DNA from: Calliopum simillimum
Taxonomy: Eukaryota; Arthropoda; Insecta; Diptera; Lauxaniidae
Direction of reading: 5' to 3'
DNA length: 64,000 bases
NCBI GenBank assembly: GCA_951812925.1
Contig: OX638371.1
Location: 76,889,697 to 76,953,696 of the forward strand
Position 1 is the first letter of the stretch. Every line of letters starts with the position of its first letter. Below, piece after piece: positions 32,873 to 45,674 of the stretch. The notes under the pieces were generated by a model that was given only the letters and a program-made list of their open reading frames with translations, was not told where the DNA came from and searched no databases. The position numbers and the translations under genes were made by a program.

Positions 32873-33789
32873 TATTAATTTCTTCAAAAGCTCAGAAGCC
32901 AAATCATTTAATTTTTTTCAGAGATTTGTTTTTTTAAGAACATTTTTATAAAAAAATCCAAAAATTTTTTTGGTTTATATTTTTATAAAAAAAAGTGGTC
33001 CAGGTCAAACCCAACCCCCATTGTTAATTAAATCAACATGCCCCCTGATTAAATCCCTTCTTTTTTTGTCTAAGGTTCTTGGTGTATACCATAAACATAC
33101 ATCCATGCATCAAGTTTTGAAACGTTACCTGTCAAAGGTGTGTGGAGATATAGCGTTTTAAGTGCCTTTTGCACGTGGGTTTTGTACGCGGGGTGCAACG
33201 CCCTTCATTTTGTACAACATTAGCCTAGCGGAAAATTAGGCGCAGATATCGTTAAAATATGGCTCCGATATATTTAGTGTGTTAGGCGTGGTGCCTATTT
33301 TAAGGTTTTTTTGTACGGAAGGTACAACACTCCCTTGTCTGATCCTCCAAATTTTTCTTAAAAACATATAAAGCACCAAAAACATATGGGGTTAGGCCCC
33401 AGGCGAAAAAGTTTTCCCCTTTGAAAATTAATGGGAGTCGGTCATACATTTTAACCCTCTCTGGCCCTTGCTAAACGGGGAAATATTGATTAAATTAACA
33501 ATGGGGGTAGGGTTTGACCTGTACCCCTGTGGTATGAAAACCTAGGGTGACGCAAAAAACTAACTACATATACGGTTTCAGCGACCTTAAATTAGTAAAA
33601 AAAGTTCTCAAATCCCAAGGGTTTCTTTTTTATTTTGCTGTTCTGTTGTACAATGTAATTGTACCTACTCTTAGTTTTTTTAAAAAAATTTTGTTAAAAC
33701 TCTGACGTATTTGACTATTTTTGGAATGATTTTTTTAAAATTTTTTAATTACCAAACAAGAGCGTGAAAGAGCAATAAAAAATTCATCG
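32873..33789. other. Spacer with a Helitron-like remnant
   Basis: From about 33080 to 33420, units resembling the Helitron body appear (GGAGATATAGCGTTTTAAG, GGGGTGCAACGCCC, then GATATCGTTAAAATATGGC). No ends or genes were recognised. The remaining sequence is AT-rich. Confidence 0.5.
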
Positions 33790-34005
33790 TACCCGGGAGG
33801 GGGTGAAAATGTTTACCGACCCCAATAATTTTTCCGCTCCAACATTTATAAAATTTAGATAAAAATATCAAAAAAATATCTCATTGCCGGGAGAGGAAAA
33901 AAAATATGTCCACTGACTTCCATTAATTTTTCCTCCTCAACATTTATTCCTTTTTGTTCTACCCCTTAAGGGGGATTCCATACAAAATTAAGATAGAAAT
34001 ATCAA
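33790..34005 (+). repeat. Dispersed 135-bp minisatellite, two units
   Basis: Units begin GTTTACCGACCCC and GTCCACTGACTTCC, and both contain CTCATTGCCGGGAGAGG and CATACAAAATTAAGATA. They match the array at 29930-30345. Confidence 0.72.
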
Positions 34006-34486
34006 TCGGGGTAGTATATTCAAGAGGAATGTTGAAGAGGAAAATTTAATGATAATATTTCACAGTGTGTAGTTAATGATAAGTGAAAACCCTGAAAATC
34101 CATAATTTGTCATATCTCTGAAACCATTTGCCACATATATGTACAATGTGAATGTGACTACTAGAAAAGTGGGCTGTAATACTACTACACAAATTCATTT
34201 GTAGAAACAGACTACTTTCCAGTGTTTTATGAGAACGCCATGGAATCTTTTATTAAAGATCATTAATTATTTTTTTATCAAAAGCTAAGTGCAGTGGTTT
34301 TTTTATTGTAGAATTTTTAATCTTTCAAAAATGTTGAAGACAGGTTCAGATTTTTGAAAATTACTGTTTTTTAATTGAAATCACATGCAGGAAATTATCC
34401 GAATGAGCAAAATTTTAATAAATATTTCCAAGATGACTTTGTTCATATGAGAAAAAAAAAATAATGCCAAGTATATTTCCACCAAG
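34006..34486. other. Spacer, no gene seen
   Basis: Contains TCATATCTCTGAAACCATTTG, which resembles the repeats near 49376 and 49691. Otherwise unremarkable. Confidence 0.45.
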
Positions 34487-34958
34487 TAGTGATGAGCAAA
34501 CCAAGACAAAGACCAAAACCATAGTAGTCTTGGTCTTGTTCTTGCACATTGAGTCTTGGTATTGGTTTTGGTTTTGATATTGAGTCTTGGCCTTGGTCTT
34601 GATCTTGCTCATTAATACTTAGTCTCGGTCTTGGTCTTGGTCTTGGTCTTGAAAAAAGTATATAGTAAAGTATAATAAGTATATTGAGTATTCAAAATCT
34701 CAAAACCATATTTTTCCAACGCAACTGGGTTTTTAAGATGCCTAAATACAAATTGAGAAATGATTTTATCTTCAAAACGGGAGTGAAACAACTTTTAACT
34801 ATAAATTAGCAGGACTGAAAAGCAATCTTGGTCTTGACGATTATCGCGAGCAAGACCAATACCAAGGCCATAGCAGTCTTGCAAAAATATCAGCGTCTTG
34901 CAAAATTACCAAGACCAAGAAGAAGACTCAAGACCAAGACTAATTTTTCTCATCACTT
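34487..34958. mobile_element. hAT-type MITE made of CTTGGT repeats
   Basis: The ends TAGTGATGAG and (reverse) AAGTGATGAG are flanked by the 8-bp duplication CCACCAAG (34479-34486 and 34959-34966). An 8-bp duplication and TAGTGATG-like ends are characteristic of hAT transposons. The inside is largely a degenerate tandem of CTTGGTCTTGGT on the left half and its reverse (ACCAAGACCAAG) on the right half, so the whole element can fold on itself. No transposase. Confidence 0.88.
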
Positions 34959-36950
34959 CCACCAAGGGAAGGCTTCAATAGTTACTAAAGCTTTCAACAA
35001 ACAGTAATTTTTTCAAGATCGTTGAGCATACTCTTCCCCTAAGGCTAAATCTTAAGTATTGGCAAATTGATATTGAGTTCAAAAGCGACAAAAATTGGGG
35101 TTTTTTGTGGCATTTTAATCAGTCAGATGTGAAAAAAAAAAAAATTTTAAAATGTTCCCCAACTTTTGTTGCCTATTGTACTTGAATTCGTTAAGTATAA
35201 TTGAAAACGGGAATTCTCGTACATAGAAATTGTCGTTACTTTGTTCTCCTTTCTTTTAGCTGGATTTAGCCTGTTGACGAAAAATTCTTTTACGGTAAAA
35301 ATACCTGCAATATACAAACAATAAGTGTAACAGGCGTAAATTGTAATTTACTTTCCGCACATACTTAAAAGCTTTCGAAAATAACATTATGGTACATATC
35401 ACATGCCTTTTAACAAAAATTTACAAAAAATAAAAAAAAAAAACATGATTAATACAGAAAAATAAAAGGAAATGTAATCTTCACATCATCCGGATTATAT
35501 ACTTTGAATTAAATTCGTTTGGATTAAAATTTAATATGTTAGCGTTGAAGAAAAATATATAAAAATTTTATCTCAAATTGAACGTTTGCCAAAAATTGAT
35601 TTTGCAATGAACAAAGAGCCACATTTATTAACCATAGCAACATGTATTTCTGTTTAGAACGCATTTTTTATGCACGTATTGTAGTATTCTTTCTTTTTAT
35701 TATTTATATGACAACTTTATTGGCTTCTTGAATACTTTTTTGGCTTTTTGTTGCAATAAAAAAGGAGATACCGCTACACAAACTTTCACAATAGAATATT
35801 TACGACTTATCTGTTGATATAAATTACATAGTAATTCGTCAAGTTCGAAAAGCTCCTCCTTCTGCATAAGCATATCCTTTCAGATGAATATGTGAAAGTG
35901 CTTACTACTGCACTGAGAAAGCACAACAAGTCGAATGTTTCCCTAAGGATATGTGTTTTATGCCTGTGGTTTTTTTATTTTTTTATTTCTCGTCTTTTCT
36001 AAACGTTTCACATGAAAATACGAAGAAAAAAAAAGGAAATTTTTTTCACGCGACTTTTTATAGTCATAAATTGTTAGTGGGAGGCTCCAAAGGTTAAAAT
36101 TCCAGAAAGTTTAATTTGGAAATCGTGTCAAATAGTAACTCAGTAGTTGTGCAACAAATTCCAATAACGCATAATGCTGATGTTAATAAGGATAATAAAG
36201 TGTTGATGTATTTTTTTTATCGCGATTTGCTATTTTTTTCACGTACTATACGTATACGGGTTGCCGCTGAATTTGGAATGTACTTACTTACAAAAAAAAA
36301 TCATTTACTAAATTCCTCGTAAAAACTGATCAGTTGAATATTTGTTGAATTTATGATAACAACTATTGATAAACATTAGATGTTTCTGAGAAACTCTGTT
36401 AAACGTTTAAAAGCAACGAAAAAGATGAAAAAAATTAAGCCGAAAAATTATCTACTTAGAATGCTTAAACTGAACAAGTTAACTTTTTTAAACTTTTTGT
36501 CATAAATTTGTCAATTCTAAGTAAACTAAGGTATGTGAGGTACATGAGGCTGAACTTGTTGTTCAGACTTGCAATGATTTCATGTTGGACTTACACGCGT
36601 TTCATGTTTCTAATTTTCATATGAAGTTTGGTTGAGTTGTTTTAACTAATCACTTGCACAGCGTTTTACAGTTTTATGTTTGTATTAGAGGTGCCACGAA
36701 ATTTATTAAAGAACTCGCCTTGTTTTTGCTGGAGAAAAGGTACCTCAGCTTTACGCAAATATAATTTAATCTTTTGAATGGAGTTGAGTTTCCTTTTTAT
36801 TCAATAATTGGTATTCAATCGGAAAAGTTAAAATGACATCTTTAATGGTGTAGATTTTGGATATCTAATGCCATTAATAAAAATGTTGCATAAGTTCATG
36901 TAACAGCACATGTTAGATTTCTTCTCTTTTGTCTTAATCTCTTTTTTTCA
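34959..36950. other. Long non-coding spacer
   Basis: AT-rich, with many A/T tracts. Near 36620-36740 a segment (TTGGTTGAGTTGTTTTAACTA ... GAGGTGCCACG) looks like one very diverged DINE tandem unit. No gene. Confidence 0.5.
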
Positions 36951-37287
36951 TCATTAACCGCATTTATTATCTCCTAATTGCTGTTGAAGACTCTCCCTTC
37001 TGGGCTCCATACCATGGATTGTTGTTTGGTTTCAGGGTCGTACTTGTAAAACCATGCTTCATCACCTGTTACAATTTTCTTGAAAGTGTTAGACTCTCCG
37101 GTTTTGAATTTGGAATCTTTGGAACCACTTTGAAATAGTCAAAAGTGATGGCGCATTAACTTTAAATGCTATTTGGCATTCACTACATATTTCCACAGGA
37201 TTGAGCTTACGTCGAAATCCAAAAAGAATAGTAAATCGAATCTCTGCTGACATTGTTTCACGAATTTTACGTATTGATATATCGTAA
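36951..37287 (-). pseudogene. Deleted copy of the DD34D mariner transposase
   Basis: Four short blocks match the gene at 25963-27086 in order: TCATTAACCGCAT...TATTATCTCCT, then CTTCTGGGCTCCATACCATGG, GTACTTGTAAAACCATGCTTC, and the N-terminal AAATGCTATTTGGCATTCAC. Long internal stretches are missing, including both later catalytic aspartates. It ends in the 5' untranslated GATATATCG segment at about 37280. Terminal repeats were not found. Confidence 0.8.
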
Positions 37288-39634
37288 GACCCTCCGTATC
37301 TGCAGTGAATTTAGAGTCGCACAAAAATCGCTTTGCAGTTCTGAAAGTTTTTCTCATTTGCGAGATTAGCTTTGGAAATTTAGAACTTTCGAACAATCTG
37401 TTGTATTGCTGTGATCTTGGCACCGTGTGAAAGCTATTGTTGCGTATTATTAACGTGCTGACTAAGTTATTGGAAAAGGTCATCTAGCTTAAAATTAATG
37501 ACCTATTGAATGATAACATATGAAAACTTTATACAAAATGCATCAGAAATTTCATCTTCTTAAAAAAAAAACTTAATTTTTAAAGTGCATAAAAAGACCT
37601 TTCTAACGAGGGTTTATTCATCCAGATACGGCTAGCCATTCTAAAGTTATGTCCTCTTGGATGAAGACAAATAAGAACTTCATATAAAGTAAGTATTTTA
37701 GAAAGCACATCTTCCTAGAAAAAAACCGTAACTTTTGTTTTTTTTAGAGCGCATTAAAAGTCCTTTCTTGGTGTGTTCTTGAAGATACGGTTAGTCATTC
37801 CAAAGCTATGACATTTTGAATGAAAGCTGATGAGAACTGTTGGATACAAAATATAACACGCTTCAATAAAAGGCTTACAAAATCCCTTATTTGTGCTTCT
37901 CTACACATAAAATGCTAACGATAATGCCGCATTAGACCTCATTCCGAATTTTGCATTGTGGGAGGGGAAGAATGCAATATTTAGGGTATTTTGTCCCTTT
38001 TCACAGTTTTCTATAATTTTGTCCAAAATTGTATTTGACAAGAAAATAATCATTAGAGTATGCTGAAATTATGTGTGTTTGGTAGACATCATAAACGAGA
38101 AAATAAGATTTCATATAAACGTTTCTATTTTTAACCCAAAAATATGTTTTCTCTATAATACTTGGTTTTTTCAAATTTTGAACCGTTATAGCGCCGCTTA
38201 GCAACCCAAATTGGAACAATTATTTGGCACTTTTATAGTCATTAATGGTTATCGAAAGTGCTTCACTATAACCCAACCGTAAAAAAAAAAAATTTTCTTG
38301 AAGACCGTTTCCATATCAAATTTTTCGAAATTTGCAGTTGGGTTTTATGTTTATAAAGTGGTCAGTATAGAAGCCTCTCATTATTAGGAAAACATTTTTT
38401 TTTTTTGCAAGTTATGAGCATGGAACTTCAGAGTGTCCTAGTAGTGTTTTTGCGAATAATCCATGTAATTTCTAAGTTCCGTCATTTTGTCAAAAATTAA
38501 TTTTTTGTATAATTTTAAATGTTATTTTGATTTCCATTTTTAAATTTAAAAAATTTACGAAATGGCGGCCATTTTTTGGAAAATCTTCAAAGTTGATTTT
38601 TTCAATAAAATAATTATTTTTTAAATTTTTTTTTATAGAAAGGTGAATAAAAAACAAACGTTTTCCAAAAGATTTGGTTTGCGCTAAGTGCTTGTGAAAG
38701 CCACGTGACAATTTTTTTAACTTTATTTTGTGCTTTGATTTACACCCACCAGGTGGCCAAAAAAATTTCAAAGTAGAAGAATATAATTTTCATAGCTTAG
38801 AAAATTCAACGTATACAAAAAAACCAATATTTTCTATATAAATCACAAGGATGTTTTGAAAAATCTTAAAAAACAATTTTCCCAAAAAAGATTTATTTTG
38901 TTTCTTTCAATTTTTTTTACGGAAATCTGGATGAAAAACATTCGATTTTGGCTAAAACATCGGGTAATTTAAGAAAAACGTTCAATGAAACTACTCCATC
39001 TATTCCCACTCCCTCTAACTTTTCATCACACCAACACAGTGCTGTGCATTCATATGAGCCATTATTCCCTTAGCGTTGATTTAAACTAAAAAAATTTCCA
39101 TTCGATTGAAATGATTCATTTTAGCCTAACGCTCCTTAAGAGTTATAGGATAATACAAGATACAAAACTTTTCTCACTATTCGAAAGTTCTTGAATTTCT
39201 TTGTATTCTGCAAAACTACTCGTATTCAATTCTATTCGGCAATATAAAAATTTTTACTTTATCGATATCTCCGAATGCCATCAGTTTCTTTTCTATTCCT
39301 TACGATTTTTTCGATCCTGTTTGACAAATTTTTCGATTTTCGAGAAGAAGAGGAATAAAAAATTTTTTGTTGGTGGAATCTGAAAAGTGTACTAAGTTCA
39401 TGTTCGGTGTACTTGGGGAATTTCTGTAAAACAATGTACTTTGAGTCTGTTATTTAAGAGAGGCCTCTTGTCTCAAAAAGCGAACTTCTGGAAAATCAAA
39501 AAAAAAAAAAAAAAAAATTTGTTTCTTTATTTTGGATTTCAACAGTAAAGCTAAAATTCGAGTGACAAATTTGTATTAGAAGTATTATATATATTCAGGT
39601 ATTAGTTTTTTCAGAAGCAAATTTTCAATAAATA
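37288..39634. other. Long non-coding spacer with a diverged duplication
   Basis: Two imperfect direct repeats of about 170 bp are recognisable near 37595-37690 and 37755-37840 (CCTTTCT-GAGG..., GATACGGCTAGCCATTC against GATACGGTTAGTCATTC). The rest is AT-rich with no gene. Confidence 0.5.
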
Positions 39635-40179
39635 GAGTAGAACGGGGCAATATCGTGCACTCAACTTTGACATGCTCGTAAAGCCGTACATCTCAAGCGA
39701 ATGCGACGAGTAAGCATCCGATCGAAAGATAATTTCATTGGTTACATCAATGTGTAACAACATTTGTGTAGCGAGAAATTGTGTTTGTGTAAGTGAATGT
39801 GCACGATATTACCCCAATGGTCGTTTTAAAGGTCAACTTCGATAACTCGGTGAAGCCCAAAATTTTTTTGGAAATCAAATATTTCTTTTCTTTGGCAGAA
39901 TATTTCGTTTCAGAAAACACTTACCTGTTATATTTTCCCGCAAGGAAAATTATTTTTCTGACCCGATGAAAAAACACTTTTATCGTCCCGAAAGCGTACT
40001 TTTTGAAAAAAAGGTTACTCTGTAGAGACGAACTGGTGAAAATTGCTAGTATTATATGCATAAGCTCAGTAGGTCAGCAGGTCCCTAGCTTACGAACAGT
40101 TGGTAAATCATTCAAGTCCTTGGGCTAAAACAGCCAGTGCACGACATTACCCCCTGCACGACATTACCCCGTTCTACTT
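39635..40179 (-). mobile_element. TA-target MITE, GAGTAGAACGG family, copy 2
   Basis: Reverse complement of the element at 392-918, with TA flanks at 39633-39634 and 40180-40181. TGCACGACATTACCCC appears in tandem at the right side (near 40139 and 40155), and GTGCACGATATTACCCC at about 39801. There is about 85-90% identity by eye in the terminal thirds. Confidence 0.87.
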
Positions 40180-40735
40180 TATATAGACTATCGATTTTTG
40201 TGTTAATAGTTGTTTGGTAAAAACTTGATTTTCACAAAGAATTGATTCATAGTATAGTAATTAGTACAACAGGAAGAAAAAGTAACAATGTTCTGATAAT
40301 GAATTTTGGTATAAGGGACTAAAAGAAATAAACGTGTTTCGGCGTTTTGAAAGTTTACAGCTGTATATTTTTAAGTGAGGTCAAAGTTTTCCCCTTTTAA
40401 CGTATTCTTGCGTTTAATCGACATATGTACTCATTAAACTATACTATTCTTAAATCTGAGGTATATCATGTGCTCAACAAACGTGTGTGGGATATCATGA
40501 GGAATAATTTTGCAGACAAATTTTATGTGAGAAGTTTAAGTTGGCTTTAACGATTTTATAGCTTTCGCGATGAAAATTCACCTTTTTGGTGTTCAGCGAC
40601 TAGTGGTGAAATCTTTAGCAAAACTACCCATGTGTGGAGGCTGTAGAAGGTTAAAGCTTGTACAAAAATGTTACTCGTGATATCCTACAAAAGATTGCTT
40701 AACTTATAATACACTTCAGATGTAAGGAAAGTATA
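40180..40735. other. Spacer, no gene seen
   Basis: AT-rich non-coding DNA between two TIR elements. Confidence 0.5.
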
Positions 40736-41062
40736 CTGCCGTCCTAAGAAAGAATGCCGTAACTCCAATAAATTTTTATTTCTGTAAAATGAGTTTTTGT
40801 GTTTCTTGCTGTTTCGTTTCCCCAACACTCTCAGCTTAAAGGAAAATTATTTTTTATTTCTCATTCCTAAAGGATTGTTCACACTCTACATGATGGCAAT
40901 AAAGGAAATAGCCAATTACGTAAATTTCAGTCAAAAATGGAGTTACGGTAATATGATACAGATCAAAAATGCCGTAAAGTCAACTTTTGATTAAATTTAC
41001 TATGAGGAAAGAGTAAATCCGAAGAAACACTCTTGTCTTTTGGTGACCAAGACCAATACCAA

Positions 41063-41389
41063 TTATGTGTCTACTGGCTTTTTCTTCCTGGCAAGCTCTT
41101 TTCCGTTGTTCTGCAGTGTCTTTGTAATATTTCCGCTTACGCACGTTCCTTTTTTTATAAGAGGATTTTGATCTGATTCGTCGTCCACCATGTGGGGTTG
41201 AATTTCCTTAAGTTGTGATTTCCAACTTGAATCACAGATTAATTCGTCTGAGCTGCTACAGTTGTCCTCTGTGTAACCATATTCTAAAATAGATCTTAGA
41301 GAAAATTTTAGTTGACTGACTTGTCCAGACAGCACCTTGAGCAGGATTTGCTCTTGGGGGGTTTTCGTACAAAAAAAACAAGGGTACAA
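41063..41389 (-). CDS. Unrecognised 108-codon open frame in TIR element
   Basis: The product would be hydrophilic, with an acidic middle (GYTEDNCSSSDELICD) and a basic end (KELARKKKPVDT). I recognise no domain. Its first codons lie just outside the DINE boundary at 41395, so the original start may be displaced by that insertion. It could be the C-terminal scrap of a lost transposase, a captured host fragment, or chance. The DDE motifs expected of a transposase are not visible. Low confidence that it is a gene. Confidence 0.2.
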   Translation of the reverse strand: MYPCFFCTKTPQEQILLKVLSGQVSQLKFSLRSILEYGYTEDNCSSSDELICDSSWKSQLKEIQPHMVDDESDQNPLIKKGTCVSGNITKTLQNNGKELARKKKPVDT

Positions 41390-41394
41390 AAAAA

Positions 41395-42157
41395 ACTAGT
41401 AAGGGTGTTACCTTTGGCCTGGCCAAACATTAAATACCCTACACAGCAGTATTTTGAAAATTTTGCTAATATGGGAGGTGCCACGCCCTCCAAATTCACC
41501 CAGTTTTTTCATAGAGTTTGCATTTATAGTTCTTAGTATTTAAGTGAAATTTGGTTGGATTATCTGAAAAAATATTTTCAGAATAGCGTTTTGAAGCTTT
41601 TGCTTATATGTCCGATTTTATCCCGTTTTTGCTTAAAGCTTGCATTTATAGTTTTTAGTGTCCGAGTCAAATCTAGTTTGACTATCTCAAAAAACGCTTT
41701 CAGTACAGCGTTTTGAAGCTTTTGCTTATATGAGAGGTGCCACGCCCTCTTGTCCGAATTCGACCAGCTTTTTTTCAGAGCTTGCGCTTACAATTCGTAG
41801 TATTTATGTGTATTTTGGTTGCATTATTGTGAAATATACTCCAAAATTTGCATTTTGAAGATATTTTTTGTATGGGCGGTAGGCGTGTCCGTTGACCGAT
41901 TTCGCTCATTTTCAATCCCCCGAAGGCTGTGTACCTAATTTCATTGAATTATCGTGCTTAGTTTTCCCAAAAAATGTATTTCCACACACAGCCGTTACCC
42001 AGCCAGCCAGCCACCCAGCCAGACAGACGGACATGGCTATATCGACTCAGGAGGTGACGCTGATCAAGAATATATATACTTTTCCATACCTGCCACGCCT
42101 CCTTCTCTGCGTTACAAACGGAAGGACAAAGTGAATATACCCTGGGTGTAGGGTATA
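41395..42157 (+). mobile_element. DINE-1-like element 7, full length
   Basis: It runs from ACTAGTAAGGGTG to CCTGGGTGTAGGGTATA. Two to three tandem units, the GGGCGGTAGGCGTGTCC block and a short CAGC run are present. It is inserted in the element 40736-42608. Confidence 0.9.
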
Positions 42158-42608
42158 ACAAGGGTGCATACTAAACACTTGATTTGTATCGTTATATATG
42201 GGTAAAATATCTTCCTGGGGGGGGTTTGAACCCCCAAAATATCCCCCGTGTGCACGGGCCTGTGTCCAGAGGCCATAATCGACACTTTCTACGCGTGCGA
42301 GATGTTTCATAAAGAAAATTTGTTTGTTTTTGAAATGATTTAGGGAAACGAAATGATTTTAAAAATGTATGATACGACATACATTTTTATGGAGTTGCGG
42401 TGTTTTTGCTTAGCATGTGGAGATACGGTATTCTTGTTTAGTAAAATGTGTACGGCTGGGAGTTACGACAAAAGTCATAGTTGATTTTATACGGATACTG
42501 CAACCTGCTCTTGCGGGTTGACGGACAGAACCGAAATGACCAAAAAAACCGCATAAACTCGTTTTTTTTGGAAAATTGGAGTTATGGCATTCTTGCTTAG
42601 GACGGCAG

Positions 42609-44425
42609 TATAGTTATAGGAAAACTTTGACCCCTCTAAAAAAATTTAACTGTAAACTTTCAAAACGTAGAAAAACGTTTTTTTTTTTTTTTGTTGGTCT
42701 CCGTAACCAAAACCCATTGTCAGAATATAAAGTTGAAAAAACTTGCTTTTCATCTTTAAAGCAAAAAAAAAAAAAGAAAAAAGAACTTATAATCACTTTC
42801 TTCTTACACCCATAATTGTTCGAAACAAGAGCCAACTGATGAAAAAGGAACTTATCCACAGTGCTGCACTTTTATTAGAAAATTGTTCTCATTGTTATCC
42901 TGCCAGTTCGCGAATACTTTGCATTTACTTTGAGTACCCTTCTAGGAAAATAAATCGCAACCAAAGAGAACAATACATGGTATGAATAATGGCATTTAAA
43001 TTTAATTCTGAATAGTACTATTTAGCTCACCTAATTGCGTTATTTATGCTGGATGCTGGATAGAGTACCATGAACAACTTAACGATTCCAAATTGATGCA
43101 GTCGTGCGTTCCGGTTTCGCTTTATATTCCAATCGCAAGTTTCTAATAATATCGGAACAATTAGAGACCAATTGCAGCCACAGCAGCGATGAACAGCTGG
43201 TACCTAAGCACTTTTGTAATTTGAAAGTACGATAAAGGTCCTTTGAAGAATTGACGACGACGACGACGACGTTGAAGCAATGCAATGCAGCTAAAAGCAT
43301 TAAGAGGACAAACGCCAACGACAAATCTGACGATAATGCGATAATAAATAAATAGACGCGAGTGCTACATCCCGACTACATTTTTGAATTGCACGAATGC
43401 ACACAAAACTAAAATATTCCGGACGGTAACAGAATGCCAAAGCGTGACGTGATTCGAAATTTGAATATTTCAAAAAATAAAGTCTTGTTTTTTAATATTT
43501 ATTTCTATTTCTTTTTAGTATGCAAATATTTTTAACAAAATTATGCTTTCAATTATTTTTAAATAATTTATTTGTATTTATTTATAATAAACATGTTTAA
43601 CTATTGTTAAGAGTATTAACAAAAAATAAGTGAAATTTCACTTTATTAAAATTTTGTTGAATTTTCTTTGTAATTTTATTCAAAAAGAAATTCTTGCACT
43701 TTCTCACTTTAAATAACAAAAAATAATTTAAATGCGTGAAAAATTAAACAGCAAAATGAATCCGCCAAAATGTATTTAAATTTGTAAATTTCCGTTTCCT
43801 CAAAATGGAATTTTTACTTCCTTTGCGGCCAAGAGCGTAGCCTTAACTGAAATTATTTGGTCCATGCTTGGCGTTTTTATCAATGAAATTTTGTATTTTG
43901 CTTTTACAGAGTCATTTGTGATTTACTTCCATTGCGGACAGGATGACGATGGGTGGATGCTCTACAGCGCAGTAACAGTTTCCTGAACTTCTGTTAAGTT
44001 GTTTTCTTATGTTCTGCTTTATTTACATATTTTATTTTTGAGTAATTGTTGTCAAAAGAGAGAGCATAATGTCCACATGTGAGAAAATACAAATGTCTGA
44101 ATTTCTTTATGCACTATATGTATTAATGTATATCCATTAGGGTATTTTTTTTTTTTTTTGGTTCCATAAGTAAATTTTTTAGTATCGCATCTGGAAAGAA
44201 TTCTCCTAAAATTTCTGCTTCGTAGATCAATTCTGTGAAAATGGTATGCAACGTCTATGATGGAAAAAGATGACATTTTTACTCATACGTAAAATGGCTC
44301 GCAGCATTTTGTTAAAGATTAAATTTCCCTACAAAATGGATTCCTCGTATTTAATTGTTTAATATAGTATTTCAAGAAAATTTTATGATTTTATATTGAC
44401 AATTTTTCATATAAATATATATATA
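42609..44425. other. Non-coding spacer including less AT-rich unique DNA
   Basis: From about 43020 to 43380 the base composition is visibly more balanced and contains a (GAC)n run at 43254-43273. It has no match to other parts of the window, so it may be unique host DNA. The short frame across it (43079-43324, minus) begins with a hydrophobic stretch made by the trinucleotide run and is not convincing as a gene. Confidence 0.5.
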
Positions 44426-45038
44426 TGGGACGTTCCATGTTAACCAGGACAATTCTGTCTTCAGAAGCAAGCTAAAAATGCGTTTAAGGTCGCAAAATTT
44501 TTGTCTGCTTTTTCGAATAAACAAAGTCCATTTTTGAGTAAATTTTTAAATTCATAATGGCGGCCAAAAAATGGCGACTACAATTGAATCGGCCATTGCA
44601 GAAACGTCATAAGTCACACGAATAGAATTTTTCAGGAATCAATAAAAACTGTTTTATTCAAAAATAAGCGAGAACTTTTTTGAGCTGAATATAGTGCTTG
44701 AGTTCTAATAGATTGAAATGTAAAAAATTTTTTGTGGTTTATTAAGGAAAAAACCTGAAAAACTATTCTGGACTTAGGTTGTTTTTGCAGGAAACGGTTA
44801 TAATGGCATTTAATTTAAACAACACAATTATAGTAATCATACATTCATTATTTATAAATATTATTGAAAATTACACTTACTCAATAATTTATTAACATGT
44901 GACTTATTAAGATTATTCATGTTTTAATGTATTTAAGTTGCATAATCATATTCTTCATCGTTTTCAACTTGGTTATCTTCAACATTTGATGTGGGCCAAC
45001 TAAATACGTTCTGATAAAATGAAGTAATTTTTTTTTTT

Positions 45039-45674
45039 TATACCCTACACCCAGGGTATATTCACTTTGTCCTTCCGTTTGTAACGCTGAGAAGGAGGCG
45101 TGGTATGTCTGTCTGTCTGGCTGGCTGGCTGTGTGTGGAAATACAGTTTTTGGGATTGAAAATGAGTGAAATCGGTCAATGGACACGCCTACCGCCCATA
45201 CAAAAAATATATTCAAAATGCAACTTTTGAAGTATTTTTCATGTTAATGCAGCCAAAATACACATAAATACTACGAATTGTAAGCGCCAGCTCTGAGCAA
45301 AAACTGGGTCAATTTGGACAAGAGAGCGTGGCATCTCTCATATAAGTTCAAAACACTATACTGAAAGCATTTTTCGAGGTAATCGAACTAAATTTTAGTC
45401 AGACATAAAGAATTATAAATACAAGCTTTAAGCAAAAACTGGATAGAATCGGAAAAAAGGGCGTGGCACCACCCATTTAAGCAAAAAAATTTTTTAGCTA
45501 ATCCAACCAAATTTCACTCAAATAAGTATTAAGAACTATAAATTCAAACTCTGAGAAAAAACTGGGTGAATTTGGACAGGAGGGCGTGGCACCCCCATAT
45601 AAGCAAAATTTTCAAAATACAGCTATGTAGGGTATTTAATGTTTGGCCAGGCCAAAGGCAACAACCTTACTAGT
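45039..45674 (-). mobile_element. DINE-1-like element 8
   Basis: The hairpin TATACCCTACACCCAGGGTA is at the left, and TTGGCCAGGCCAAAG then ACTAGT at the right. Parts of the CTTGATCAG block and the AAGATAATTC block are deleted. Its ACTAGT end abuts the next DINE directly. Confidence 0.88.

Larger units (their letters stand above)
40736..42608. mobile_element. TIR element with CTGCCGTCCTAAG ends, DINE nested
   Basis: The ends CTGCCGTCCTAAGAAAGAAT and CTGCCGTCCTAAGCAAGAAT are flanked by TA at 40734-40735 and 42609-42610. A 763-bp DINE sits inside, so the original was about 1.1 kb. The left portion carries an open frame on the minus strand (41063-41389) without recognisable family features. Probably a Tc1/mariner-type non-autonomous element. 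Confidence 0.8.

Noticed and set aside
37169..37483. 104-codon minus-strand frame including mariner N-terminal words
   Set aside because: It mixes a mariner fragment with unrelated upstream sequence; only the fragment at 36951-37287 is supported.
42185..42300. T-arm-like GGTTTGAACCC suggesting a tRNA
   Set aside because: No convincing A box, anticodon arm or acceptor stem could be paired.
43079..43324. Minus-strand frame with a signal-peptide-like start
   Set aside because: The hydrophobic stretch comes from a (GAC)n microsatellite read in reverse. There is no other support.
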